Positions 27,380-36,636 are shown, counted from the first letter of the stretch. The stretch: 64,000 nt of DNA from Luteolibacter yonseiensis (GCF_016595465.1 NZ_JAENIK010000008.1:62001-126000); one strand, 5' to 3'. The notes: generated by a model not told the origin, from the sequence alone. Made by a program: numbers and translations.

Positions 27380-28375
27380 TCACTCGCCGATAACGCAAAC
27401 GCGGACCCCTTCTTCGGGTACCATTCGTCCGATGACGGTTCCGCCGTCGCCCGCTTTCAGGGCGGTTTCGACATCGGCCTCGGCGACGATCGCGACCCAA
27501 CCGATGCCCATGTTGAAGGTGTGGAAGCGGTCTTCCGCGTCGACGTGCGAGAGAAGTTTTTCGATGCCGGGGAGATTCCATTTCGGAATCTCGAGGTCCG
27601 CGCCCATGCCGCGGAAGAGGCGCTCGAGGTTTTCCGGGAGGCCGCCGCCGGTGATGTGGGACATCGCCTTCGGCTTGACTCCGGATTTTTTCAAATCGCG
27701 GGTGACGTCATGATAGAGACGGGTCGGCTGGAGCCATGCCTGGAGTTCCTCGTCGGTGACCTCGCCGGGGAATTCGTTGAGCACGCGGCGGACGAGCGAC
27801 CAGCCGTTGGCGTGGATGCTGTCGGAAGCGTAGCCGATGAGGACATCGCCGACGGCCACCGTGGTGGGATCGATGAGATCGGGCTTTTCCGCGCAGCCGA
27901 TGCAGAAACCGGAAAGTTCGATGACGTCGGTAGGGACGATGCCCGGCATTTCAGCCGTCTCACCACCTGCCAGAATGCAGTCACAGGATTCGAGGTAGTC
28001 GGCCATGCCGGAAATGAGGCGGGTGATTTTTTCCTCATGCAGCGCGGCGATGCCGATGTAGTCGAGGAAAAGCAGCGCGTCGCCACCGGTGGTGAGGATG
28101 TCGTTGACGCTCATCGCCACCAGGTCCTTGCCGGCGGTTTCGAGAAGATCGTGCTCGAGGAGCAGTTCCAGTTTCGTGCCGACACCGTCGCAACCGGTCA
28201 TCATGACCGGTTCCTTGTAGGAACTCAGGTCATAACACGCGGCGAAAAGCCCGAAAGCTCCCCACAACTTGCGCGTTTGCTGGGTTCTGCGCACGTGAGT
28301 GCCGATGTCACCGACGAGTGCCGCCGCCTTGCGCGTGTCCACTCCTGCTTGTTGATAGGTAAGTTTGCCCGCCAT
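27380..28375 (-). CDS. purM: Phosphoribosylformylglycinamidine cyclo-ligase
   Basis: 331 residues from ATG 28375 (MAGKLTYQQAGVDT). PurM motifs: YQQAGVDTRKA at the start, MTGCDGVGTKLELLLE, MSVNDILTTGGDALLFLDY and AGGETAEMPG, with the glycine-rich SHITGGGLPENL later. It closes the imidazole ring to make AIR, using ATP. purF follows after 19 bases, so the two form a small purine operon, possibly with the membrane protein gene 134 bases upstream. The frame is open to 28513, but the earlier residues are Arg-rich and not family-like. Confidence 0.96.
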   Translation of the reverse strand: MAGKLTYQQAGVDTRKAAALVGDIGTHVRRTQQTRKLWGAFGLFAACYDLSSYKEPVMMTGCDGVGTKLELLLEHDLLETAGKDLVAMSVNDILTTGGDALLFLDYIGIAALHEEKITRLISGMADYLESCDCILAGGETAEMPGIVPTDVIELSGFCIGCAEKPDLIDPTTVAVGDVLIGYASDSIHANGWSLVRRVLNEFPGEVTDEELQAWLQPTRLYHDVTRDLKKSGVKPKAMSHITGGGLPENLERLFRGMGADLEIPKWNLPGIEKLLSHVDAEDRFHTFNMGIGWVAIVAEADVETALKAGDGGTVIGRMVPEEGVRVCVIGE

Positions 28376-28509
28376 ATTCCGCTGCGCGAGTTCTAGCGGG
28401 CGTCTCCGGCGCGTCACGCAGAAAAACTCCGAATTTGCGATCAGCTGATAACCAACCCGCTGGATCACCTCGAACTTCCGGCAAACGCCGGTCCCACGCG
28501 CACCGGATC

Positions 28510-30129
28510 TCACCCGCCCGCCCGAGGCGTCTTCTTTTCCCGATCCGAACGGGCCTCAAGCACGACGCCGGGTGGCAGGGTCTTGCGGAAATCGACAAGC
28601 TGCCGGTCGATCTCGTCCACGGCCGACGGGGAGGTCGCGAAAAACGCCACCACCGGACTGGCGGGAGTCACCCGCTCCCTGGAAAGATGAAGCTGGCCCA
28701 CCTTGATCCAGCCGATCTGACGACCGGGCACCCAGCTTTCATAGACAATGGCCAGCTCCGCATCGTGTTTCTCCGCCACCCGGGTCATCCACGAAGGATC
28801 CTTTTTCGCCATGCGGAAGTTCAACGCGTCATGGGACGCCAGGCCCCAGAGATCCAGCACATAGGCGTCGTTCCGATAGGTCACCCAACCCAGGTCATTG
28901 ACAGCGACGGGCTTTTTCCACCAGCCGGTGACGAAACGGTGCATCTGGAACTGCTGCTCGTAGATATTGTTCGCGGCCAAAGGAACCGTGAACATTCCGG
29001 CCACGTAAGGATAGGAAATCACAAGTCCGAGAACCGCCGTAACCAGGATCTCGCCCCCTGTCCAACGTCTCACCAGACCGCTGGCGAAACCACCGGCGAG
29101 GACGAAGATCGCATATAGCAAGGACGCGAAAACATAGCATTCGTAGCGATTGTACCAGCCGTAGGCACCAAAGCACACATGCAGCACCCCTGCTCCCGCG
29201 AGACACAACGCGGCGTGTTTCGTTTTTTCCGAACCTCTCCGGACGGACAACCAGCCCAGTGCCGTGACCATCAACAACAAAAGGACCCCGCGGTTCCCCG
29301 TGAACGTCTGCCCGATGGCATCCGCAATTCCTCCCAAACGGCTGCCTCCCGTGGTGAGGTGGGATTTCGCAATGATCGAACTGGGCATCAGCGGCAGTCC
29401 CAGCAGGGCGAGAAATCCCGAAAACGCCGCCAATCCCGCGACCGCCGCGCATCCGACCCCGAACGCCAACGCCTTCCGGTCCTTCAGAAACAGCAATCCG
29501 CACGCGGCCGCAGTGAGCGCGAGATTCTCATACCGCACCAGCGGCCCGGCGACCGCGGCGAGGACCAGCCATTTCCCCACCTTGCCTGTTGCTGAAAACC
29601 GGAGCATCCCATCCACCAGGAGCACGGCCGCCAGCACCTGGAGGTTGTGCTCCATGCCGGTGAAAACCAACCCCACGACGTTGCAGCCCAGCAGGATCAC
29701 CGAGGCCATCGCCGCACGGGCGGATTGCGAACCGTCGTCGGGAAAGGCCCTGCGGAGGCCGCGCAGAACGACCAGACAAGTCAGGAATCCGAAAACAAGA
29801 TTGAGGACCAGCGGGAAAAGGTCCCCCACCGGCGTGCGGGCCAAGGGCGCGATGAGGAAAGGCCAGATGGGGCTGGAACAGGGAGCGCAGAATTCCGAAC
29901 CGTTCACCCCGTAGTGCCCCCGCATCATCTCCTCAGCCACCGCCAGATGGATGTAAGGATCGTCCATCGTGTAGATGAACTTGAAATCATTCAGGACCAG
30001 GATCGCCAGCAGCTCGAAGAGACATAGGATGAAGAATCCTCCATACACCCATACCGCATCCAGCGGGATGTGCCCCTGCGATGGGTGGGACTCGTGTGGC
30101 TCTATCGTGGGCGTGTCCGGATGACTCAT
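28510..30129 (-). CDS. Polytopic membrane protein, GT-C glycosyltransferase-like
   Basis: 539 residues from ATG 30129. Around ten to twelve hydrophobic helices are spread over residues 25-400, with a soluble C-terminal part of about 130 residues. The first outer loop holds YTMDDPYIHLAVAE, an acidic DD pair placed as in GT-C (lipid-linked sugar) glycosyltransferases. GHYGVNGSEFCAPCSSPIWPFL follows. Proteins like this are common as uncharacterised membrane glycosyltransferases. It sits upstream of purM with no functional link I can see. Alternative start 30165 adds 12 residues. I am confident of the topology, less of enzyme activity. Confidence 0.6.
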   Translation of the reverse strand: MSHPDTPTIEPHESHPSQGHIPLDAVWVYGGFFILCLFELLAILVLNDFKFIYTMDDPYIHLAVAEEMMRGHYGVNGSEFCAPCSSPIWPFLIAPLARTPVGDLFPLVLNLVFGFLTCLVVLRGLRRAFPDDGSQSARAAMASVILLGCNVVGLVFTGMEHNLQVLAAVLLVDGMLRFSATGKVGKWLVLAAVAGPLVRYENLALTAAACGLLFLKDRKALAFGVGCAAVAGLAAFSGFLALLGLPLMPSSIIAKSHLTTGGSRLGGIADAIGQTFTGNRGVLLLLMVTALGWLSVRRGSEKTKHAALCLAGAGVLHVCFGAYGWYNRYECYVFASLLYAIFVLAGGFASGLVRRWTGGEILVTAVLGLVISYPYVAGMFTVPLAANNIYEQQFQMHRFVTGWWKKPVAVNDLGWVTYRNDAYVLDLWGLASHDALNFRMAKKDPSWMTRVAEKHDAELAIVYESWVPGRQIGWIKVGQLHLSRERVTPASPVVAFFATSPSAVDEIDRQLVDFRKTLPPGVVLEARSDREKKTPRAGG

Positions 30130-30200
30130 CGGTTCCGTTGCATTTGTTATCTCACCACTCTCCAAAATCGGGTTTTCCGGAAAGTCTCCAAATGTTCATT

Positions 30201-30228
30201 TTTAGATCGATGGATGCAAACCTAACAA
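30201..30228 (-). promoter_or_regulatory. Candidate promoter for the GT-C-like gene
   Basis: On the minus strand, TTGTTA (30228-30223) and TCTAAA (30206-30201) are separated by 16 bases, about 70 bases before the ATG at 30129. Weak match, but the only clear pair in this leader. Confidence 0.3.
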
Positions 30229-30463
30229 CCACCCATCGGAACTTGCTGAGAATGCGTTACTCGGAACAAAAAATTAATAAAAAACCGATAATTTTTCGGA
30301 GCAGCCGACCTGCAAATTTTACAAAATCATCAGTCTTTCCCCTATCTCCCATTGTGGTTTTTCCCTGAAATCGTGGAGAACACGCACTGATTCAGCGACT
30401 AAACCCAAACAGAAATCGGAAATCCATGTAACTGTGCCAGTTCCGAAAATGTTCAAAAAAAGG

Positions 30464-30492
30464 TTGCAAACTGATCTACATTGTAATAATAC
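30464..30492 (+). promoter_or_regulatory. Sigma-70-type promoter for the ABC genes
   Basis: TTGCAA at 30464-30469, a 17-base spacer and TAATAC at 30487-30492, about 80 bases before the ATP-binding protein start at 30574. The region is AT-rich and the spacing ideal. Confidence 0.55.
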
Positions 30493-30573
30493 TTGGACAG
30501 ATTAGCGAAATCGACAGTTAACCCGTCCTGATAGTCCAGAGACCTACTTTTCCAACCGGTCAAAAGCCCAACA

Positions 30574-31224
30574 ATGATCCCACGAGTGCCATCCATCCAT
30601 CTCGACTCCGGTCTTGAGATAGGATATGGAACACCTCTTGCCACCTTCGGCGAGGCGGTGGAACTCACCGCCGGGACACACTTCCTGCTCGCCCGCAATG
30701 GACGTGGAAAAACCACGTTGTTGAGGACTTTGGCGGGGACACAGAAGCCTGTCTCCGGGAGTTTCAAGGTCGATGGTTTCCTGCAATATCTTCCCGAAGA
30801 CCTGAGGTTCGACGCGAGCATCACGCCCTCGATGATTTTCCGGACGCTCCTGCCGAAAGACAGGCTCGCCGATGCCCTCGCACTCGCCAGCCGCATCGAA
30901 CTGGACGTCAAAAAACCATATGGCCGCCTTTCGACAGGGAACCGTCGCAAAACCAGCCTGATCGTCGCCGAGTTTTCCGTGAAACCCGGTTGTGGCAACG
31001 TCCTCCTTCTGGACGAACCGTTCAGCGGTCTCGACGCCTTCGCCCGTCAGGAGTTTGAGGAAATCTGGAAAAACTCCGCCTCAAACGTCCTGCGCCTCGT
31101 AAGCTGTCACCCGGACTACGACTCGATGGAAATGCCGAGCGCGTTGCTGATCGAAAGCCACAAGGGCAGATACCTCAACGACAACGGCCAGACATGGCGG
31201 GGTCTCAAGAATCTCATGAACTGA
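30574..31224 (+). CDS. ABC transporter ATP-binding protein
   Basis: 216 residues, one nucleotide-binding domain. Walker A reads ARNGRGKTT near residues 40-48, with Ala in place of the first Gly. The signature is LSTGNRRKTSL instead of LSGGQ. Walker B is VLLLDEPFSGLD and the H-loop is SCHPD. The signature differs but the ATP-binding lysine, Walker B acid and switch histidine are all kept, so it should hydrolyse ATP. The permease follows 5 bases after its stop, so together they form a small two-gene exporter of unknown cargo, resembling CcmA/ABC-2 systems. Confidence 0.87.
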   Translation: MIPRVPSIHLDSGLEIGYGTPLATFGEAVELTAGTHFLLARNGRGKTTLLRTLAGTQKPVSGSFKVDGFLQYLPEDLRFDASITPSMIFRTLLPKDRLADALALASRIELDVKKPYGRLSTGNRRKTSLIVAEFSVKPGCGNVLLLDEPFSGLDAFARQEFEEIWKNSASNVLRLVSCHPDYDSMEMPSALLIESHKGRYLNDNGQTWRGLKNLMN

Positions 31225-31229
31225 CGACC

Positions 31230-31997
31230 ATGAGACTGTACCGCCTCACCCTTGCGACGATTCTCCAGCGGAAAGCCTGGGCGGTCTGTGCGTTTGCGGT
31301 GCTGGTCATGCCCTTCGCGCTGCCATTGATTTCCAGCGCCACGGAAAAACCGCTTCTTGTCCAGCCGGCCCGGATTCTCGCCGCATGGGGCACCCTCTGG
31401 ATCTGTACGCTGTTCTGGGGGCTTTTCACCTCCGCCCAGCAGGGAGAGACGAATGCGAAAACCGGGATAGGCGAGTATTTCCAAACCACCGGTCTTTCTC
31501 CGACACGCCAGTTGTTCCAGATCTGGCTCGCCGTCTTCACCTTTGTCGCCCCGCTCACGATCATCACCGCGGGCATCTGCCAGTTCTCCGCCGCTCCCGC
31601 GGATCCGGTGGAACAGGGGATGTGGTGGACGCTCAATCTCCAATACACCGCCCTTTTCCTTCTTGTGACGGGCCCGCTGCTGGCTCTCTCCACGGCGCTT
31701 GCCTCGCGCTTCGGCGGCATCACCGGATTCGCGGTCACGCTGGGCATCGCCCTGTACGGCCTGTATGGCGTCGGCTATCTCGACAACATGCTGAAGCTTG
31801 AGGCAAATCCGGTCCTCCATGGCATCTGGATGTTTTCGCCGCACTACCGCTTCGCCGATCTCACCCAACGTCTTTATTTCAAAACCGGCGCACTCCCCGT
31901 CGCCACCTTCTGGAGCATGACCTGCTATTTCGCGGGCGTGCTCTTCGTCAACGCAGGCATTTCCCGGCTCTGCTTCCGCACCAAAGTCCCCGCTTAA
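31230..31997 (+). CDS. ABC-2-type permease
   Basis: 255 residues from ATG 31230 with about six hydrophobic helices (CAFAVLVMPFALPLI, AAWGTLWICTLFWGLF, FTFVAPLTIITAG, ALFLLVTGPLLALST, ITGFAVTLGIALYG, YFAGVLFVNAGI). It pairs with the ATP-binding protein just upstream. The segment QGETNAKTGIGEYFQTTGLSP after the second helix is like the cytoplasmic coupling region of CcmB-type permeases. Its cargo cannot be read from sequence; there is no cytochrome c maturation gene nearby. The frame reaches back to 31194, overlapping the ATPase, but ATG 31230 follows the ATPase stop cleanly. Confidence 0.78.
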   Translation: MRLYRLTLATILQRKAWAVCAFAVLVMPFALPLISSATEKPLLVQPARILAAWGTLWICTLFWGLFTSAQQGETNAKTGIGEYFQTTGLSPTRQLFQIWLAVFTFVAPLTIITAGICQFSAAPADPVEQGMWWTLNLQYTALFLLVTGPLLALSTALASRFGGITGFAVTLGIALYGLYGVGYLDNMLKLEANPVLHGIWMFSPHYRFADLTQRLYFKTGALPVATFWSMTCYFAGVLFVNAGISRLCFRTKVPA

Positions 31998-32043
31998 CCC
32001 CCCATCCCCCTACCCCCACCACCACAGCGAATCCGTCCCGTTC

Positions 32044-32904
32044 ATGTCACGCATCGTCACTCACGCGATATCCGCCAGCCTCATCGGCATCGGCGTGGTG
32101 GCATGGACATTTACCGGGCGCGCGCTGGTGGAGGATCCGGAGGTGGATGCGCCGCTGAACCCGCTCGGCATCAACGGCAGCCCCTATGGCGAGGTCTTCG
32201 CCATGGCGATGCAGGAGCCCATCGACACCTATTTCCATGGAGCGATGGATGGGGGCGGCCGCCGGCATTCCACGGAAGCCGCCGACAAAACCGTGCGGGA
32301 ACCGGCCGCGACCTTGGAAAGCGGCTGGGAGAATCTGCTCACCTCCCTGGAGGACGCTTCGGAAGTCCGCACGAACCCGAAAGCCGCGAGCGACGCACAC
32401 AAGCGCTACCTGCGCCGCCAGGTGGAGGACAAGCTCCGTTTCGCCTACCAGTTGGATCCGGCGCACTACGCGAACTACAATTCGCTGCATTTTTTCCTGA
32501 CGGAACCCCAGCTTGGAACCCGCCCCGAACTCACGCCGTCCGCCGCGAAACTGGCGGAGGAGACGATCCGCTACTGCCTCATGCAGGAGCACGATCCGCG
32601 CCCCGCGCTCACCGCGGCGGCCGCCGCCAGCAACATCCTGGAGCTGATGTTCAACGACCACCGGAATCCGGCCCCCAAGTTCGGCACCCGGCAGATGCGC
32701 CAATACCTCCAGGTGCTGGACCACTGCATCGCCCGCCACGTTTCCCTCTCGGAAGAATGGGACCGCACGAAAAATTGGGAACTGCTGTCTCCCCAGCGGG
32801 TGGCCGAGTGTGAGGAACGTTTTCAATTCATCCTCAAGTTCCGCGAAACCGCCGGGCAGATCATCCTCCGTTTCGAAGGTGAGCCGGACGCACCCCATCT
32901 CTGA
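32044..32904 (+). CDS. Membrane-anchored protein of unknown function before pilT
   Basis: 286 residues. One N-terminal membrane helix (residues 8-28, ISASLIGIGVVAWTF) and then a largely helical periplasmic or outer domain with LRFAYQLDPAHYANYNSLHFF near residue 140 and a helical repeat-like end. I do not recognise the family. It lies 11 bases before pilT on the same strand and likely shares its transcript, so it may belong to the pilus locus. The region after residue 110 has alternating Ala/Leu-rich helices that could be a TPR-like solenoid, but no clear TPR consensus is visible. Confidence 0.65.
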   Translation: MSRIVTHAISASLIGIGVVAWTFTGRALVEDPEVDAPLNPLGINGSPYGEVFAMAMQEPIDTYFHGAMDGGGRRHSTEAADKTVREPAATLESGWENLLTSLEDASEVRTNPKAASDAHKRYLRRQVEDKLRFAYQLDPAHYANYNSLHFFLTEPQLGTRPELTPSAAKLAEETIRYCLMQEHDPRPALTAAAAASNILELMFNDHRNPAPKFGTRQMRQYLQVLDHCIARHVSLSEEWDRTKNWELLSPQRVAECEERFQFILKFRETAGQIILRFEGEPDAPHL

Positions 32905-32915
32905 TCCACAACACG

Positions 32916-34199
32916 ATGTCCGCATTCTCCACCACCGCCGCACCACCACCTCTTCCGGGACAGGGCTCCACGGGCGCTCCCACGCGCTTCCTGACCGGCA
33001 TGGGTGGAACGGATCTGCTGGGCATCATCTTCCGGGTCTGCCGCGAGCTGCGCGTCTCGGACATCCAGATGCGCGCCGGACGTCCCGTTTACATCCATAC
33101 CAACAAGGGCATGGAGAAACTCGATTTTCTCGGAATCCTCACCGCCCGTCACATGGATGAGATCCTCAAGGAACTCATCCGCAACCGCGAGAGCGGCAGC
33201 CACGGCTTCGGACAGGAGGACGCCTCGATGGACATGCGGGTGGATGACAAGATCCGGCTCGCCATCGAGGAATTCTCCCAAACCCGCGTCGCGGACTTCT
33301 CCTGCGACGGCATTCCGATGGGCGGCAGCGGAGAGCGTTCCGGACGGCTCCGCATCCAGGCCCACCTCAGTTCCTCCGGACTGGGAGTCACCTGCCGGAT
33401 CCTCAACGATCACATTCCCGAACTCGAGTCGCTGGGCATCGATCCCGACACCACCGCCACCCTCCGTTACGGCGTGCTGAAGCGCGCGGGCCTCTGCCTC
33501 GTCACGGGGCCCACGGGTTCCGGGAAATCCACCACCCTCGCCTCGCTCATCGACTGGGCGCGCCGCCACCACCCCAAGCACATCGTCACCGTCGAGGATC
33601 CGATCGAATACCAATACCCGGACGATATGGACGATCCGGAATACCCGGGCCACCGCATCCCCTCGCCCAGCATCGTCACCCAGCAGGAGGTCGGCCGCGA
33701 CGTCCACTCCTACCGCCAGGGACTCAAGGACGTGCTGCGGAAGGCTCCGCACATCATCCTGCTGGGAGAGATCCGCGACCGCGAGGCCATGGAGACGTGC
33801 ATGGAGGCGGCCCAGACGGGGCACCTCGTCCTCTCCACGCTGCACACCACGGGCGCGGTCAAGACCATCGGCCGGATCCTCGAACTCTATCCGAAGGAAA
33901 ACCACGCTTCCGTCCTCAGCCGCCTCGCGGAAATCCTCATCTTCATCCACTCGCAGGGCCTGCTCAACGGCGTGCAACGCCGCGTGCTGACCTACGAATT
34001 CCTCCAGAACAACGATGACTCGGTCTCAAGCGCCATCGCCAACTACGACGGCGGGGCCCGCTCGCTCGAAGACGTCATCCGCCGCGCCGGAAACATCGAG
34101 TGGGACAACAACCTCAAGCGCCTCCTCAGGCAGGGGGCCATCACCCAGGAGACCTTCCAGAATGCCAAGATGAACAAGAACGACGACGGGTTTTCCTGA
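32916..34199 (+). CDS. pilT: PilT-like retraction ATPase
   Basis: 427 residues of the PilT/VirB11 secretion ATPase family. Walker A is GPTGSGKST at 198-206, the Asp box VTVEDPIEYQ is near 225, Walker B is HIILLGEIRDRE near 279-290, and the His box is TGHLVLSTLHTTGA near 301. These match PilT better than PilB, and there is no zinc-binding Cys cluster. An unusual insert of about 18 residues (YPDDMDDPEYPGHRIPS) lies between EDPIEY and QQEVG. It powers pilus retraction in known type IV pili. It opens the pilus locus and precedes a prepilin gene by 113 bases. Confidence 0.92.
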   Translation: MSAFSTTAAPPPLPGQGSTGAPTRFLTGMGGTDLLGIIFRVCRELRVSDIQMRAGRPVYIHTNKGMEKLDFLGILTARHMDEILKELIRNRESGSHGFGQEDASMDMRVDDKIRLAIEEFSQTRVADFSCDGIPMGGSGERSGRLRIQAHLSSSGLGVTCRILNDHIPELESLGIDPDTTATLRYGVLKRAGLCLVTGPTGSGKSTTLASLIDWARRHHPKHIVTVEDPIEYQYPDDMDDPEYPGHRIPSPSIVTQQEVGRDVHSYRQGLKDVLRKAPHIILLGEIRDREAMETCMEAAQTGHLVLSTLHTTGAVKTIGRILELYPKENHASVLSRLAEILIFIHSQGLLNGVQRRVLTYEFLQNNDDSVSSAIANYDGGARSLEDVIRRAGNIEWDNNLKRLLRQGAITQETFQNAKMNKNDDGFS

Positions 34200-34312
34200 T
34201 CGTCACGACACTTTCCGGGATACGCGGAGCGAATCGTCAGAACTCAGAATCCTTTCGAAACGCGATGCCTTCCCGATCCGACAAAACAAGACACACCAAA
34301 AATAAACACACT

Positions 34313-34717
34313 ATGAAACTGACCAATACCATCGGTACGAAACGCAAGGCAGGGATGACCCTGCTCGAGCTGACTGTCGTCATCCTCGTCTTGCTTTCAC
34401 TCATCTCGATCCTTTTCATCGGCGCCCGCGCCTGGAAAAAAGGATCGGACCGTGCGGCGAACATCCTGAACATCCGCAACGTGCAACAAGCCGTGCGCGC
34501 TCACGTGAACGTTCGCGGCCTTGCGGAAGCGGCATCGCTCGCATCCACGGAAATCGTCGGAACAGGCAAGTACCTCAACCCCCCGACACCGCCCAACTCC
34601 GACATCACCTACACCTACGGAACCAACGTACCCGGCATCGGCACGCTGTATCTCATCGGGTCGTACGCCAACGACACTTCGGCGGACTACGCTCCGACGA
34701 ACTATGGCGACTGGTGA
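34313..34717 (+). CDS. Type IV prepilin-like protein 1
   Basis: 134 residues from ATG 34313. The N-terminus MKLTNTIGTKRKAG is a short basic leader; the prepilin peptidase site is G14/M15, followed by MTLLELTVVILVLLSL with the key Glu at mature position 5. The hydrophobic helix runs to about residue 33. The rest is small, Gly/Thr/Asn-rich and ends YAPTNYGDW. First mature residue Met instead of Phe is tolerated in known pilins. A strong terminator follows, so it has its own transcript end, which fits a highly expressed major subunit. A second prepilin is at 43434. Confidence 0.88.
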   Translation: MKLTNTIGTKRKAGMTLLELTVVILVLLSLISILFIGARAWKKGSDRAANILNIRNVQQAVRAHVNVRGLAEAASLASTEIVGTGKYLNPPTPPNSDITYTYGTNVPGIGTLYLIGSYANDTSADYAPTNYGDW

Positions 34718-34766
34718 TTCGAGCATGATCCCCCTTTGATCTCCCATGCGGAGCATCGCATCCCTG

Positions 34767-34800
34767 CGGTCCGCCCGCCCCTTAACGGGCGGACCGTTTC
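34767..34800 (+). terminator. Strong terminator after the prepilin gene
   Basis: CGGTCCGCCCG (34767-34777) pairs perfectly with CGGGCGGACCG (34786-34796) across an 8-base loop, followed by TTTC. It lies 50 bases after the prepilin stop and 60 bases before the PilM-like gene, so it can end the pilin message or limit read-through into the assembly operon. Confidence 0.75.
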
Positions 34801-34860
34801 TGACGTCCCCTTGTCAACATTTCCCCCGGCGCATCATGTACTTCCAGCTATCCAAGTCCC

Positions 34861-36633
34861 TTGCCCACCTTCCAACATCCCGCCTCCCTGAATGCTTTCC
34901 AGCAATACAGGCAGGCCTGCGCCATCCAGCGGACCACCTCGCGTGCCGGCAATCCCGCATGGTATCAGGAAGCTCTTTCCCTGAACCTGCAGCTCCACAT
35001 CCGCGCGGACGGCTTCTCGATCTCCACCTGGTACTACGACCGCCGGAAGCTCCAATGGAGCGCGGGTCCGGCCCTGTCACATGAGATCCTTCATGATATA
35101 GCAAAACTCGAATCGTTCATCGCGGAGGCGCTCCGCCACGCGCGGGCCGGCGGTGCGAACGGCCTTGGAGTCATTCTCCACATCGCCGACGAATTCTCGA
35201 CCACCGAGCTGAAGCCGGAACTCGACAATCCGGCGTCACTGCCGGAACTGCGCGCCACCGCCGTCACCGATCCCGGAGCGATTCTCGAGGACTCTTCCAT
35301 CCAGGCCGACCAGGCTTCCTGGCGCGTCCTTCCCTACCCTGCCGCCGGTGGCCAGGCCATCGCCACGACCATCGCCGTTTCCAGGCAATACGCACCGTTC
35401 ATCGAGCTTCTGCGGGAGGTCGGGGAAAAGACGAATTTCCCGGTCGTCACCCACGCGTTGAGCGCCCCCTTGGTCGTCATCATGGGCCTGGGCGACGTGC
35501 TGGCCATCACTCCCGGGAAACCCTTCGTCGCCATCCTCCAGTATCCGTGGTTCACCGCGCTGGCGTTCTTCAACGAACATGCCGACCTCCGGCTGGTCCG
35601 CACCCTGCAGCACCGCGGACTCCGCCGTCCGACCAACTTCCGCAACGCCCTCGCCACGACCAACGCGTCCCTGGAGTTCATCGACCCGGATCTCTTCATC
35701 CTGCCCCTGGGCGCCAATGTGGACACCACCCTGGCCGCCGATCTGGAGGCCTCGTTCACGGGCTGCCGGGTGGAGGAGATCCTGCGGGACGGACCCGAGG
35801 CGGTTCCCGCATGGAGCCCGGAACCGCTCATCGCCGCGAAGGCGGGCCACGCCGAAGCCCCGGCCATTGCCTCCCACACCTTCCAGATCCTGCGGGATGA
35901 CAAATGGGCGTTGCAGAACTTCCTTCCCACGCCGGACAGCGTTCTGGAGATCTACCCGAACCGCTCGGAAATGCGCCTGCTGAGGATGCTCCGGTTCGCC
36001 CGGGCCGCCATCATCATCGTATCGATACTATGCGCGGCGTACTTCGCGTTCGGCGCGCTCGATCTGGTGCGCCGTCCCGAATGGGCCTTCGAGCCGTCCC
36101 AGGCGGATGCGGCGCAGGGCAGGCTGGCCCGGCTTTCCGAGGAGCGGAAAAAGGCCGAACACTGGAACAATCTGCTCGAAGACCGGTCGAAGGCGTGGAC
36201 CAGCATGGAATCCCTCTCCCGCATGTTTCCCGAAAAGGGCGGCATGCTGGTAAAAACCTATTCCCACATCACCAAGGCCGACGGTTCACCGGGACTGGCC
36301 AAGGTCGGCTTCACGAAAGAATGGAGGCTCACCGGTTTCGCGCGGGACGAGGCGCTCGACTATCTGAACACCATCAACACCCGCGAGGGGATCTCCGCAC
36401 ATTTCAGCGAGATCGCCCGCATCACCGGAAGCTCCGCCTACCTGCCGAACACCGGAAACCGGACCCTCGTCGTCAATGTCCGCAACCAGGAAAACGGCGC
36501 GTTCAAGCCCGTCCCGCCCGAGGAGGCGGACGACTCGGACACCACCACCTACCCCTTCAGCTTCGACCTCACCATCACCCAGCGCTTCGAGGCCACCGAC
36601 CCGATGGCGATCAACGTCGCCAAGGCACCCTGA
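34861..36633 (+). CDS. PilM-PilN-like fusion, pilus inner-membrane platform
   Basis: 590 residues. Residues 1-370 are cytoplasmic, of the size and position of PilM/GspL actin-like domains. A single helix lies at 380-400 (RAAIIIVSILCAAYFAFGAL), then a coiled stretch (LSEERKKAEHWNNLLEDRSKAWTSM, split here by function) and a periplasmic ferredoxin-like domain as in PilN. So one chain appears to do the work of PilM and PilN, like GspL. The actin-type phosphate motifs are weak, and I base the call mainly on topology and gene order before PilO, PilP and PilQ. The only in-frame start is TTG 34861; an out-of-frame ATG at 34836 reads MYFQLSKSL, so the true start or a frameshift needs attention. Confidence 0.72.
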   Translation: MPTFQHPASLNAFQQYRQACAIQRTTSRAGNPAWYQEALSLNLQLHIRADGFSISTWYYDRRKLQWSAGPALSHEILHDIAKLESFIAEALRHARAGGANGLGVILHIADEFSTTELKPELDNPASLPELRATAVTDPGAILEDSSIQADQASWRVLPYPAAGGQAIATTIAVSRQYAPFIELLREVGEKTNFPVVTHALSAPLVVIMGLGDVLAITPGKPFVAILQYPWFTALAFFNEHADLRLVRTLQHRGLRRPTNFRNALATTNASLEFIDPDLFILPLGANVDTTLAADLEASFTGCRVEEILRDGPEAVPAWSPEPLIAAKAGHAEAPAIASHTFQILRDDKWALQNFLPTPDSVLEIYPNRSEMRLLRMLRFARAAIIIVSILCAAYFAFGALDLVRRPEWAFEPSQADAAQGRLARLSEERKKAEHWNNLLEDRSKAWTSMESLSRMFPEKGGMLVKTYSHITKADGSPGLAKVGFTKEWRLTGFARDEALDYLNTINTREGISAHFSEIARITGSSAYLPNTGNRTLVVNVRNQENGAFKPVPPEEADDSDTTTYPFSFDLTITQRFEATDPMAINVAKAP

Positions 36634-36636
36634 ACC

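Larger units (their letters stand above)
30130..30573. other. AT-rich divergent intergenic region
   Basis: About 440 bases without a supportable gene, clearly more AT-rich than the surroundings, with several A and T tracts between 30265 and 30460. It separates the minus-strand GT-C-like gene from the plus-strand ABC genes and probably holds both promoters (listed separately). A short ORF at 30081-30368 is not protein-like. Confidence 0.5.

Noticed and set aside
25480..27393. 637-codon plus-strand ORF opposite purF
   Set aside because: Antisense shadow; purF motifs are clear on the minus strand.
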